Shown here piece after piece: positions 18,347-27,279 of a stretch of 64,000 nt of DNA. The first letter of the stretch is position 1, and each line of letters starts with the position of its first letter. The stretch is from Aquitalea pelogenes (GTDB lineage: Bacteria; Pseudomonadota; Gammaproteobacteria; Burkholderiales; Chromobacteriaceae): positions 62,001-126,000 of the forward strand of contig NZ_LNQV01000004.1 in assembly GCF_001515305.1 (NCBI RefSeq), given 5' to 3'. Under the pieces are notes generated by a model. That model did no database searches and was not told the DNA's origin. It was given only the letters and a program-made list of their open reading frames with translations. A program made the position numbers and the translations under genes.

Positions 18347-19228
18347 TCAATCCAGCTGGCCATGCCAGGGTGCCAGTCGCCGCTGCAACAGGCGCAAGCC
18401 CAGCTCCAGCGCAAAGGCAATCACCGCAATCACCGCGATGCCCAGAATCACCACATCGGTCACCAGGAACTGCGCTGCCGACTGCACCATGAAACCCAGC
18501 CCGCGGGTGGCCGCCACCAGTTCGGCCGCCACCAGGGTGGACCAGCCAGTACCCAGGCCGATGCGGATGCCGGTGAGGATTTCCGGCAAGGCCTCGGGCA
18601 GGATGACAAACCACAGCAACTGGCTGCGGCTGGCACCCAGCGTCTGCGCGGCACGCAGGCGGTTACGGCTGACCTGCGCCACGCCATGACTGGTGGCAAT
18701 GATGACCGGTGCCAGTACCGCCAGGAAAATCAGCAGCACCTTGGACAATTCGCCAATGCCGAACCAGATGACAATCAGCGGCAGATAAGCCAGCGGCGGC
18801 ACCGGGCGATAGGCTTCAATCAGCGGGTCCAGCAAGCCACGCGCCACCGGGCTGACGCCCATCAGCACACCCAGCGGGATGCCCAGCAACACCGCAGCCA
18901 GCAAGGCCAGCACGATGCGCTGCAGGCTGGCTGCCAGGTGCTGCCACAAGGTGGCATCCATGAAACCCTGGGTGCTGACGGTGATCAGCTTGGTCACCAC
19001 CGCTTCGGGTGCCGGCAGAAACAGCGGCGGCACAATGCCGCTGTGCGACAGCCCCCACCAGCCGCCCAGCACTGCCAGCAGGCTGATCAGGCTGAGCCAG
19101 CCGCGACGGTATTGCCGCCAGCGGGAGCTACCAGCGCGCGGGCTGGTGGCCGGCAGTTCGTCCGGTACGGTTTTGCTGACGGCAACATCAGCCAGTTTTT
19201 GTTCCAGTGTCTGTTCCAGTGCATTCAT
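18347..19228 (-). CDS. tauC: Taurine ABC transporter permease
   Basis: A 293-residue inner-membrane permease of the BPD_transp_1 family with a cytoplasmic N-terminal segment of about 45 residues and six predicted membrane helices. The ATPase-contacting EAA-type loop is visible as [21 protein letters not shown], typical of TauC/SsuC permeases. Its ATG overlaps the tauB stop codon by four bases, so translation is coupled. It works with TauA and TauB to import taurine or related alkanesulfonates. Confidence 0.94.
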   Translation of the reverse strand: MNALEQTLEQKLADVAVSKTVPDELPATSPRAGSSRWRQYRRGWLSLISLLAVLGGWWGLSHSGIVPPLFLPAPEAVVTKLITVSTQGFMDATLWQHLAASLQRIVLALLAAVLLGIPLGVLMGVSPVARGLLDPLIEAYRPVPPLAYLPLIVIWFGIGELSKVLLIFLAVLAPVIIATSHGVAQVSRNRLRAAQTLGASRSQLLWFVILPEALPEILTGIRIGLGTGWSTLVAAELVAATRGLGFMVQSAAQFLVTDVVILGIAVIAVIAFALELGLRLLQRRLAPWHGQLD

Positions 19229-20015
19229 GCGGCAATCTCCTCGGCCTGACGGCGATGGTCGAACAAGGTGGCCAGCAATTGCTCGCGCAGCGCGATGAAG
19301 GCCGGATCGGACTTGATGGCCCGCGCCGATTCACCGGCGCGGTAACGCTGGCTGAAGCCCGGGCGCAGGGTTTCCACAATGCGGCCCGGCCCAGGCGACA
19401 TCAGCACCAGTTCAGTGGCAAGAAACAGCGCCTCTTCGATATCGTGGGTGATCAGGAAAATGCGTCGCCGCGCCTGCTGCCACACCTTGAGCAGCAGCTC
19501 CTGCATTTGCTCGCGGGTAAAGGCATCCAGTGCGCCGAAGGGTTCGTCCATCAGCAATACCTGCGAGTGGCTGGCCAGTGCGCGGGCAATCCCCACGCGC
19601 TGACGCTGGCCGCCGGACAGCTGCCAGCTGTAGCGACTGCCGGACTCCGGCAGGTCGACCAGGCGCAGCACCTCGTCGGCCCGCGCCAGCCGTTCGGCCT
19701 TGGCCACGCCTTGCAGACGCAAGCCAAACGCCACGTTGTCGCGCACGGAAAGCCAGGGCAGCAAGGCGTCGTGCTGAAACACCACGCGCGGTCCGCACCC
19801 GGCCCGGTCACCCGGGCTTCACCAAAGCGCACCTCGCCGCCATCCGGCTGGACAAATCCAGCAAACAGGTTCAGCAAGGTGGTCTTGCCGCAGCCGGACG
19901 GCCCCAGTGCCACGGTCAGGTCATCCGGACCGATATCCAGCGACACTTCGGACAAGGCGGGCCGGTCCTGACCGGGATAGCGCACGCTCACCTTGTTGGC
20001 GGAGAGGATGGCCAT
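19225..20015 (-). pseudogene. tauB: Taurine ABC transporter ATPase, interrupted by a -1 frameshift
   Basis: Read in two frames this is a complete TauB/SsuB-type ATPase of about 263 residues. The N-terminal frame has Walker A (GPSGCGKTT) and runs off after GADRA. The C-terminal frame resumes at [11 protein letters not shown] (Q loop) and has the signature LSGGQRQRV, Walker B ([12 protein letters not shown]) and the switch His (LITHD). One base is missing near 19785 on the plus strand (gcg-tggtg where gcg-gtggtg is expected on the coding strand). It starts two bases after tauA and overlaps tauC by four. Confidence 0.9.
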
Positions 20016-20017
20016 GA

Positions 20018-21013
20018 TTATTTCGCTGCCTTCACAAATTGGTTGCTGACATAGGGGCTGTAATCAGCCTGCAGGCTGTCCACCTTGCCCTGCGATTTCA
20101 GGAAGGCTGCGGTATTGGCTACGGCCTGCACGAAAGGCTTTTGCAGCAGGGCAATCTGGTCCTTCTGGGTGAGGAAGCGGTTGCCCTGCAAGCCCAGCAC
20201 CACGTCAGCCGGCGCAGCGCCGGTCAGACGGCTGATCTTGTCGATATTGTCCTTGTTGGCGATAAAGGCCTTGGGGTTGGCCACATAGCCGGCGATGGCA
20301 TCCAGCGATACCTTGGCAAACTTGTTGACGAATTCCGGATGGGCATCGGCAAAGTCCTTGCGCACGATCCAGATATCGTAAGTCGGGGCACCCCACTTGG
20401 AGACCTGTGCCGAGCTGGTCAGCACCTTGCCGTTAGCCTTGATCTTGCCCAGTGCCGGGTCCCATACGTAGGCGGCATCAATGTCGCCACGCTGCCAGGC
20501 AGCAGTGATTTCGCTGGGGCGCAGGTTCAGCACATTCACCTTGCTGGCATCCACATTCCAGTGCTTGAGCGAGGCCAGCAGGCTGTAGTGGGTGGTGGAC
20601 ACATAAGGTACGGCCACTTTCTTGCCGATCAGGTCCTGCGGCTTGGCAATCTTGCTGCCATTGCGCACCACCAGTGCCTCGGCGTCACCGATTTCATCGG
20701 CCACCAGGAAAGTGACAATGGGCAGACCACGGCTGGCGGCAGCGGCCAGCGGACTGGAGCCCAGGTTGCCGATCACCACGTCGCCCGAGGCCACGGCAGC
20801 AATCACTTCCGAACCGCTTTCAAATTTGCGCCAGTTGATCTGGGTGCCGGTGGCCTTTTCATAAGTACCGTCAGCTTGCGGAATCTTGGTAGGGTCGATG
20901 CCGGTCTGGTAGGCGATGGTGACTGCATCACCGGCATGGGCAAGGCTGCCGAACAGGGCAAGGGAAGCGGCGATCAGGGAGAGGCGAACCGTCTTGGTCT
21001 TGGCTTGTGTCAT
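20018..21013 (-). CDS. tauA: Taurine-binding periplasmic protein
   Basis: A 331-residue solute-binding protein with a Sec signal peptide ending in SLAHA-G. TauA-type motifs include YQTGIDPTK, NLGSSPLAAAASRGLPI, and YVSTTHYSLLASLKHW. It delivers taurine to TauBC. It is the first gene of tauABCD, preceded by a region of about 400 bp with an inverted repeat near 21078-21104 that could bind a regulator. Confidence 0.94.
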   Translation of the reverse strand: MTQAKTKTVRLSLIAASLALFGSLAHAGDAVTIAYQTGIDPTKIPQADGTYEKATGTQINWRKFESGSEVIAAVASGDVVIGNLGSSPLAAAASRGLPIVTFLVADEIGDAEALVVRNGSKIAKPQDLIGKKVAVPYVSTTHYSLLASLKHWNVDASKVNVLNLRPSEITAAWQRGDIDAAYVWDPALGKIKANGKVLTSSAQVSKWGAPTYDIWIVRKDFADAHPEFVNKFAKVSLDAIAGYVANPKAFIANKDNIDKISRLTGAAPADVVLGLQGNRFLTQKDQIALLQKPFVQAVANTAAFLKSQGKVDSLQADYSPYVSNQFVKAAK

Positions 21014-21410
21014 GGTGTTTTCCGTTATTGGTGGGTTTGTTTGCTGGACACCAATCTAGCAAGCAGCCCGAGGAAAACTAAGCAAGAAAAAACGGTTTAC
21101 TTAGCAAAAAAATGCAATAGGAAAACACTGACAGTAATCACAAAAACAGCTGAAAACCCAGCGAGCCGGCCAAAACCGAACAATCGGCTTGATGTGGAGC
21201 AAACAGGGGACAAAGTTTGTCCCGCGGCTATTTAAACCAGAGCGCAGAGAAAATACCATGCAGTTAAAAGCTGGCTTTTCAATTAACAAGGCCCAGGCAC
21301 TTGTCAGTGCAAATACTTCCCCGCGACATGCCGAAGCGCAGTAAAGTCATTAAAAATCAAAACAACAGCTTCAATCAAAGAGAACAACCCAACGGTAGCC
21401 GGAGACTTTA
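21014..21410. other. Divergent regulatory region between tauA and a chemoreceptor gene
   Basis: This AT-rich stretch contains ctaagcaagaaaaa at 21078-21091 and cttagcaaaaaaa from 21100. The two units can be read as an inverted repeat (ctaag/cttag, 17 bases between) or as a degenerate direct repeat. It lies 65-95 bases upstream of tauA, where an activator or promoter would be expected. No RNA gene was recognised. Confidence 0.4.
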
Positions 21411-22517
21411 ATGTTTGGTGCAGCAAAGAACAGACGTATCCAGGAATTAGAGCAACAAGTCGCACAGCTGGAACAGGAAGCACGCCTCAATCAAACCCGC
21501 CTGCAGGAAAGTGAACAAGCCCGTCAGCAAGCCGAGCAGCAGCTGTCCAAATTGCAACTGACCAGCCAGCGCAATGACAGCTATATCGAACCCTTTGGTG
21601 ATTTTTGCAGCAGCCTCGCCAGCATCCGCACCTCGTTTGCCGACCTCGCCACCCTGATGGAAAGCAATTTTGGTGCCGCCGCCGATGCGGTCACCACCCT
21701 GCACGGCACCCGTGGCGCAGTGGACACCCTGGCACACAGCTTTGATGAGATTGCCCAGGCACAGCAGAAAACCGCTGAATCCATGGACTCACTCAACAGC
21801 AAGACCGGGCAGATCCGCCAGTTCGTGCAGCTGATCAAGGACGTGGCCGACCAGACCAATCTGCTGGCATTGAACGCCGCCATCGAAGCCGCCCGTGCCG
21901 GTGAACAAGGCCGCGGCTTTGCCGTGGTGGCCGACGAAGTGCGCAAGCTGGCCGAGCGCACGGCCAATGCCACCAATGAAATTTCCAGCCTGGTGGGCGA
22001 TGTGGAAAGCGCCTCGCACAGCACCAAGCAACAAGTGACCGAAGCGGCCGCACAGGTAGCGGGTTACCGTGAAACCGGCATTGAAACCGCCAATGCCATC
22101 CGCAGCATGGTGGATGTCAGCGAACAGATGGCACGGGTAATTGCCCAGGGCACCAACACCAGCTTCATGGAAGTGGTGAAGCTGGATCACATCGTGTTCA
22201 AGCTGGATATCTACAAGGCCTTCATCGGCTATCACGACCTGCATGCCGACAAGGTGTCGTCCCACCAGCATTGCCGTCTGGGCAAGTGGTATTACGAAGG
22301 CCGCGGCGCACAGGAATGCAAGGGCAACAGCAACTACACCCAGCTGGAAGCGCCGCACGCCAATGTGCACAACTTCGGCAAGGAAGCGCTCAACGCCTTC
22401 CACGCCCACGAGTTTGCCAAGGCACAGCAGGCACTGCGCCGCATGGAAGATGCGTCCAGCCAGGTGATGGATATCCTCACCGACATGGAAAACCAGCCCT
22501 GTACCCGCAAGATCTGA
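21411..22517 (+). CDS. Soluble chemoreceptor with C-terminal CZB zinc-binding domain
   Basis: A 368-residue cytoplasmic methyl-accepting protein. Residues 5-55 are a coiled coil, about 90-230 a short MCP signalling domain with tip [19 protein letters not shown], and about 255-365 a CZB domain. The zinc ligands appear in LDHIVFK, the HCRLGKWY motif and APHANVH. There are no membrane segments. TlpD-like CZB receptors sense zinc or hypochlorite-type oxidants and influence chemotaxis or c-di-GMP output. It ends at a terminator. Confidence 0.92.
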   Translation: MFGAAKNRRIQELEQQVAQLEQEARLNQTRLQESEQARQQAEQQLSKLQLTSQRNDSYIEPFGDFCSSLASIRTSFADLATLMESNFGAAADAVTTLHGTRGAVDTLAHSFDEIAQAQQKTAESMDSLNSKTGQIRQFVQLIKDVADQTNLLALNAAIEAARAGEQGRGFAVVADEVRKLAERTANATNEISSLVGDVESASHSTKQQVTEAAAQVAGYRETGIETANAIRSMVDVSEQMARVIAQGTNTSFMEVVKLDHIVFKLDIYKAFIGYHDLHADKVSSHQHCRLGKWYYEGRGAQECKGNSNYTQLEAPHANVHNFGKEALNAFHAHEFAKAQQALRRMEDASSQVMDILTDMENQPCTRKI

Positions 22518-22537
22518 ATCACTTTGTCAGCTGCCTG

Positions 22538-22562
22538 AAGCCGGTCATTGACCGGCTTTTTG
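22538..22562 (+). terminator. Rho-independent terminator after the CZB chemoreceptor
   Basis: aagccggtc pairs with gaccggctt, followed by tttt. It reaches to within two bases of the mmuM stop codon on the other strand. Confidence 0.85.
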
Positions 22563-22563
22563 T

Positions 22564-23520
22564 TTAACCGTCATTGGCGACAAAGCTGGCACGCAAGGCG
22601 GCAATATGCGCGGGGCCGGTACGGCAGCAGCCACCAATCAGCCGCGCCCCGGCAGCACGCCAGCGCTGCGCCAGTGCAACAAAACCCGCCACACTGGCGC
22701 TACCCTGCCAGCAGTGCCGTTCCGTATCCCAGTGCTCGCCGGAGTTGGGGTAGGCGAGCAAGGGCCTGGAAGTTACGCTGGCCGCTTGCGCCAACAGTGC
22801 CTCCAGCAGCAATGGATCGGTACAGTTCACCCCCAGTGCCACCACTTGCGGTACGGCGTCCAGCATGGCCATGCAGTCGGCCAGCCGCTCGCCCTGCCAT
22901 ACATGTTCTGCATCACGGCAACTGAAGCTGATCCAGGCGGGCGTGGCGGGAAATTCCTGCTGCAGCAAGCGCGCCAGCGCTTCGGCCTCCTGCAGACAGG
23001 GAATGGTTTCGCAGGCCAGCAAGTCGGCACCACTGGCGGCCAGCACAGCCAGCCGTGGACGGTGAAAGTCCATCAGCTGCGCCACGCTCAGGCCATAATC
23101 CCCCCGGTATTCCGAACCATCCGCCAGCATGGCCCCGTAAGGCCCGACCGACGCTGCCACCAGCGGCGCTGTCGCCTCTTCTGGCTGGCCGGCCATGAAG
23201 CGTTGGCGCGCCTGCAAGGCCAGATTCACCGACAGCTGCATCAGCCGGGCCGCTTGCAGCCGGTCCAGCCCACGCCGGGCAAAGCCCTCAAAACTCGCCT
23301 GGTAGCTGGAGGTGGTGATGATGTCGGCCCCGGCCTGCAGATAGTCCAGATGCAGCCGGGCGATAGCCTGTGGCGCTTCCAGCAATACGCGTGCCGACCA
23401 CAGCGGGTCGGCCAGATCAAAACCGCGCGCCTCCAGCTCGGTGGCCAGCGCACCGTCCAGCAACAGGCAATCGCGTTGCGCCAGCCTGTCCTGCAGCACC
23501 GTCAGGCCCGCCCTGCTCAT
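22564..23520 (-). CDS. mmuM: Homocysteine S-methyltransferase
   Basis: A 318-residue Zn-dependent homocysteine methyltransferase of the MmuM type. The N-terminal LLLDGALATELEARG motif and the zinc cysteines in GVNCT and GGCCRT are present. It makes methionine from homocysteine using S-methylmethionine or a similar donor. Its ATG overlaps the stop codon of the upstream LysR gene by four bases, and GGAG lies seven bases upstream. No mmuP permease is adjacent. Confidence 0.93.
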   Translation of the reverse strand: MSRAGLTVLQDRLAQRDCLLLDGALATELEARGFDLADPLWSARVLLEAPQAIARLHLDYLQAGADIITTSSYQASFEGFARRGLDRLQAARLMQLSVNLALQARQRFMAGQPEEATAPLVAASVGPYGAMLADGSEYRGDYGLSVAQLMDFHRPRLAVLAASGADLLACETIPCLQEAEALARLLQQEFPATPAWISFSCRDAEHVWQGERLADCMAMLDAVPQVVALGVNCTDPLLLEALLAQAASVTSRPLLAYPNSGEHWDTERHCWQGSASVAGFVALAQRWRAAGARLIGGCCRTGPAHIAALRASFVANDG

Positions 23521-24422
23521 GTCGCCGCTCCCGGTTTTTGCTGCATGCGCTGGCGCAAGGCTTCGATGGCATAGCGCACTTTAGCCGGCTGGGCATCGCG
23601 CCGTGGCGTCACCACGAAGATCCCCAGGGCAGGCAAGCGCCATTGCGGCAACACGCGCAGCAAGCGCCCATCGGCCAGTTCCTGCCGCACTTCGGGCTCC
23701 GGCTGTATCGACAGGCCCATGCCGGCCAGCACAAACTGCCGCGCCGCCAGAATGTTATTGCTGCTCACCCGCCGCTCCACCATTGGCCGCTCTACCTCGC
23801 CAGCTGCATTTTCCATGGTCAGCCAGGTGTGACTGCGCTCATGGTCCAGCATCACCCATTGGTGCTGTTCCAGTTGCTGGGGCGTGGTGATAGCCGGATG
23901 ACGCGCGAGATAAGACGGTGCCGCGCACAACACGCTCTCCCAGTCCGCCAGATGGCGCGCCACCAGCGAGGAATCCTTCAGATCCCCGGCACGCAAGGCA
24001 AGGTCGATGCGGTGCTGTACCAGATCGATCATTTCGTCATGAAAGAACAGCTTCAGGCTCAGGCGCGGATGAGCCGCCAGCAAGGGGGCCAGCGCCTCGG
24101 TGAGCATGGGCCCGGCAAAGCCGGTGGGTGCGGACAGGCGCAATTCGCCCACCGGGGCGTCACGCATTTCGTTCAGGCGCTGCTCGGCCAGGCGCGCAGC
24201 GGCCAGCATGTCGGCACAGCCCTGATAAAACAGGCTGCCGGCTTCGGTCAGGGTCAGGCTGCGCGTGGTCCGGTGCAGCAAGGACACGCCATGTTCCGAC
24301 TCCAGCTTGCTGATGTGCTGGCTGACTGCTGATGGCGTCATGCCCAGCGCACGTGCCGCCGCCACCATCGAGCCTTGCTCCACCACGGTGGCAAACACTG
24401 CCATACGGCGCAAGATATCCAT
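23517..24422 (-). CDS. LysR-family transcriptional regulator
   Basis: A 301-residue LysR protein of the large subgroup beginning MDILRRMAVFATVVEQGS. The HTH is around AARALGMTPSAVSQHISKLE. It is translationally coupled to mmuM and divergent from an NAD(P)-binding protein gene 106 bp away; that pattern usually means the regulator controls the divergent gene. The effector is unknown. The shared promoter region is AT-rich and includes an atcagctgat palindrome. Confidence 0.9.
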   Translation of the reverse strand: MDILRRMAVFATVVEQGSMVAAARALGMTPSAVSQHISKLESEHGVSLLHRTTRSLTLTEAGSLFYQGCADMLAAARLAEQRLNEMRDAPVGELRLSAPTGFAGPMLTEALAPLLAAHPRLSLKLFFHDEMIDLVQHRIDLALRAGDLKDSSLVARHLADWESVLCAAPSYLARHPAITTPQQLEQHQWVMLDHERSHTWLTMENAAGEVERPMVERRVSSNNILAARQFVLAGMGLSIQPEPEVRQELADGRLLRVLPQWRLPALGIFVVTPRRDAQPAKVRYAIEALRQRMQQKPGAAT

Positions 24423-24528
24423 ATTATTAAGTTTGGCTAAGTTATTAATGCCAGTATCAGCTGATTATCAGCAGGACGGCAAGTCATTACACTGCGATTA
24501 ATTCACTATCCACTCAAAGGAATGCAAA

Positions 24529-25170
24529 ATGAAAATCGCTCTGATTGGTGCCACCGGCTTTGTCGGCTCTGCCGTACTGCAAGAACTGCTGGCCCGCCAG
24601 CATCAGGTTTCCGCCATTGTCAGCCGCCCGGAACGCCTGCCCGCCCACCCGCAACTGACAGCCGTCAAGGCCGATGCCTACGATGCCGCCGCCATTGCCC
24701 AGGCCGTTGCCGGACACGATATGGTGATCAGCACCTTCAATCCCGGCTGGGACAAGGCCGACATCCGTGCCCTCTTCCTCAAGGGTCATGCCGCCATTGT
24801 GGCCGGCGTGAAACAGACAGGGGTGAAACGTTTTCTGGAAGTGGGCGGTGCCGGCAGCCTGTACGTGGCACCGGGCGTGCAACTGATCGACACCCCGCAC
24901 TTCCCCGCCGAATACAAGGAAGGTGCCGAAGGCGCCCGCCAGGCACTGGCAGACTTGCAACAGGAAACCGTGCTGGACTGGGTATTCCTGTCGCCACCGG
25001 CCCTGCTGGCTCCGGGCGAGCGCAGCGGTCAGTACCGCCTGGGTGGCGATGCACTGCTGATGGATGGTGAAGCCCCCGCCGGCATCAGCGTGGCCGACCT
25101 TGCCGTAGCCATTGCCGACGAGGTGGAAACGCCGCGCCACAGCCGCCAGCGCTTTACCGTCGCACACTGA
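24529..25170 (+). CDS. NAD(P)-binding SDR-like protein
   Basis: A 213-residue Rossmann protein with N-terminal IALIGATGFVGSAVLQELL and the atypical short-chain-dehydrogenase layout of NAD(P)H-binding (YwnB/NmrA-like) proteins. RFLEVGGAGSLYVAPG marks the middle of the fold. The catalytic YxxxK is not obvious, so it may be a redox sensor or reductase. AAAGGA precedes the ATG at proper distance. It is divergent from a LysR gene, its likely regulator, and ends at a terminator. Confidence 0.9.
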   Translation: MKIALIGATGFVGSAVLQELLARQHQVSAIVSRPERLPAHPQLTAVKADAYDAAAIAQAVAGHDMVISTFNPGWDKADIRALFLKGHAAIVAGVKQTGVKRFLEVGGAGSLYVAPGVQLIDTPHFPAEYKEGAEGARQALADLQQETVLDWVFLSPPALLAPGERSGQYRLGGDALLMDGEAPAGISVADLAVAIADEVETPRHSRQRFTVAH

Positions 25171-25190
25171 TTTTCCCGCGTACCCGCCTT

Positions 25191-25220
25191 GGCCGCCTTG
25201 CTCCTGCAGGCGGCTTTTTT
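25191..25220 (+). terminator. Rho-independent terminator after the SDR-like gene
   Basis: gccgcct at 25192-25198 pairs with aggcggc at 25208-25214, followed by six T residues. Confidence 0.85.
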
Positions 25221-25273
25221 CATTGGCCCCCGCATGCTGCAACCGCACATCAAAACCCGCACCAATATTGGCG

Positions 25274-25302
25274 TTGACAGCCATTCCCGGCTTATCTACA
25301 GT
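25274..25302 (+). promoter_or_regulatory. Sigma-70 promoter for the riboswitch-sdaA transcript
   Basis: A perfect -35 box TTGACA (25274-25279) is followed after 17 bases by TACAGT (25297-25302). A start near 25309 would place the transcript 5' end about 10-15 bases before the first glycine aptamer. Confidence 0.6.
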
Positions 25303-25321
25303 GCCAGCCAGCCGTAATGGA

Positions 25322-25508
25322 TGGCGCAGGAGAGATCACCCCGGAGGTGACGCCGAAGGGGTATCGCCCCAGAAACTCTCAGGCAAAAGAACTGCACCAT
25401 CATCTGGCTCTCTGGAGAGAAGACCCGGGCCTGTTTGCTGCCCTGCGGTCTCGCCGAAGGAAGGTCGCCTGCCGACCACAATCTCTCAGGCAAAAGGACA
25501 GAGGGGGC
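25322..25508 (+). ncRNA. Tandem glycine riboswitch
   Basis: Two consecutive glycine aptamers are visible. The first runs from about 25328 (ggagagatcaccc) through gccgaagggg to ctctcaggcaaaagaactg. The second runs from about 25413 (tggagagaagaccc) through cgccgaaggaag to ctctcaggcaaaaggacag. The repeated core ctctcaggcaaaag at 25376-25389 and 25483-25496 is the hallmark. The element lies 290 bp upstream of sdaA. No clear terminator with a T run follows, so control may be at translation or by a less obvious stem. Confidence 0.92.
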
Positions 25509-25798
25509 GAAGACTGCGCCATGCCTGCGCGCAGGCTGTCCGGCTAAATTCAAGGGGCAAGCCCCGGCCGTCAGCCACCGCCCGGCACCAGCAGACCCGC
25601 GCCCGCTCGCCAACCCCCACCCGGTTACCGGACTTGACGCTTCACGACGCCTGATGGCCGGAAGCAGAACAGTCAGCCTGCACAAAGCATGACACGCTGA
25701 CACACGACACACGGGCCTGCATCCGCAACCAGGCAGTCCCCCACCCGCAACACCGGCGGCCTGCACGGCAGGCTGCCTGCATCAGACAAGAGAGCATC
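25509..25798 (+). other. Long leader between glycine riboswitch and sdaA
   Basis: This GC-rich 290-bp stretch is the expression-platform region. It includes a gcctgcgcgcaggc palindrome near 25523 and a purine-rich gagagc next to the sdaA start. No credible ORF or T-run terminator was seen. Confidence 0.4.
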
Positions 25799-27199
25799 AT
25801 GGCAATCAGTGTTTTTGACCTGTTCAAGATTGGTATCGGCCCGTCCAGCTCCCACACGGTTGGCCCGATGCGTGCCGCGCGCCAGTTTGTCGCCCGGCTG
25901 GAAAAAGACGGCCTGCTGACGGCCACCCGCCGCGTACGCAGCGAGATGTATGGCTCGCTGGGAGCCACCGGCAAGGGCCACGGCTCGGATACCGCCGTGC
26001 TGCTGGGCCTGGCGGGCGAACTGCCCGACATGGTGGATACCGACGCCGTGCCGGACATCCTGGCCACCATCCGCCGGGAAAAACAGTTGAAGCTGCTGGG
26101 CGAGCACGCCATAGCCTTCAACGAGCCGGACGACCTGATCCTGCACAAGCGCAAAACCCTGCCCTACCACCCCAACGGCATGATTTTTGAAGCCTTCGAC
26201 GCAGACGGCAACAGCCTGTCCAAGCGCGCCTACTATTCGGTGGGCGGTGGCTTTGTGGTGGATGAAGCCGCCATCGAGGCCGGTTTTACTCCGCCGGGCG
26301 TCACCGAGCTCAAACACCAGTTCAATACCGCCGCCGAGCTGCTGGCACTGTGCAAGGAACAAGGCAAGAGCATCAGCCAGATCATGCTGGAAAACGAACT
26401 GGCCTGGCGCAGCGAGGAAGAAGTACGCCGTGACCTGCTCACCATCTGGGGCGTGATGCAAGCTTGTGTCAAACGCGGCTGCCAGCGCGAAGGCACCCTG
26501 CCCGGTGGCATGAAGGTAAAACGCCGCGCCGCCGACATGTACCAGAAGCTGCTGGCTGCGCCGGAAGCCGCGCTGCGCGACCCGCTGACGGTGATGGACT
26601 GGGTGAATCTGTATGCGCTGGCGGTGAATGAAGAAAACGCCGCCGGTGGCCGCGTGGTCACTGCCCCCACCAATGGTGCCGCCGGCATCATCCCGGCGGT
26701 AATGCATTACTACGCCCGCTTTGTACCGGGCGCCAGCGAAGACGGCATCGTGCGCTACCTGCTGACCGCCGGTGCCATCGGCATCCTGTTCAAGCTCAAT
26801 GCCTCCATCTCCGGTGCCGAAGTAGGCTGCCAGGGTGAAGTGGGCTCGGCCTGCTCCATGGCGGCCGGTGCGCTGGCCGAGGTGATGGGCGGCACGCCGG
26901 AACAAGTGGAAAATGCGGCGGAAATCGGCATGGAACACAATCTGGGCCTGACCTGCGACCCGGTGGGCGGCCTGGTGCAAGTGCCGTGCATCGAGCGCAA
27001 CGCCATGGCCTCGGTCAAGGCCATCAATGCCGCGCGCATGGCCTTGCGTGGCGATGGTCAGCACTGCGTGTCGCTGGACCGCGTGATCAAGACCATGCGT
27101 GACACCGGCCGCGACATGAGCACCAAGTACAAGGAAACCGCCCGTGGCGGTCTGGCCATCAATGTGATTGAAGTACCGGTCAACGTGGTGGAGTGCTAA
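25799..27199 (+). CDS. sdaA: L-serine ammonia-lyase (serine dehydratase)
   Basis: A 466-residue single-chain, iron-sulfur-dependent L-serine dehydratase that converts serine to pyruvate and ammonia. The beta-domain motif [14 protein letters not shown] is at the N-terminus. The alpha-domain motifs [15 protein letters not shown] and [12 protein letters not shown] carry the cluster cysteines. The ATG is preceded by aagaga. The upstream glycine riboswitch links it to glycine excess: glycine converted to serine by GlyA can be drained to pyruvate. Confidence 0.96.
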   Translation: MAISVFDLFKIGIGPSSSHTVGPMRAARQFVARLEKDGLLTATRRVRSEMYGSLGATGKGHGSDTAVLLGLAGELPDMVDTDAVPDILATIRREKQLKLLGEHAIAFNEPDDLILHKRKTLPYHPNGMIFEAFDADGNSLSKRAYYSVGGGFVVDEAAIEAGFTPPGVTELKHQFNTAAELLALCKEQGKSISQIMLENELAWRSEEEVRRDLLTIWGVMQACVKRGCQREGTLPGGMKVKRRAADMYQKLLAAPEAALRDPLTVMDWVNLYALAVNEENAAGGRVVTAPTNGAAGIIPAVMHYYARFVPGASEDGIVRYLLTAGAIGILFKLNASISGAEVGCQGEVGSACSMAAGALAEVMGGTPEQVENAAEIGMEHNLGLTCDPVGGLVQVPCIERNAMASVKAINAARMALRGDGQHCVSLDRVIKTMRDTGRDMSTKYKETARGGLAINVIEVPVNVVEC

Positions 27200-27227
27200 G
27201 TACCTGCTCTGTTTTAGTGCAGCAAAA

Positions 27228-27266
27228 CAAAACGCCGTGGCCACTGTCCACGCGTTTTCATTTTTA
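27228..27266 (+). terminator. Rho-independent terminator after sdaA
   Basis: aaaacgccgtgg pairs imperfectly with tccacgcgtttt and is followed by a T run (attttt). Confidence 0.75.
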
Positions 27267-27279
27267 ATAGTCAGACAAC

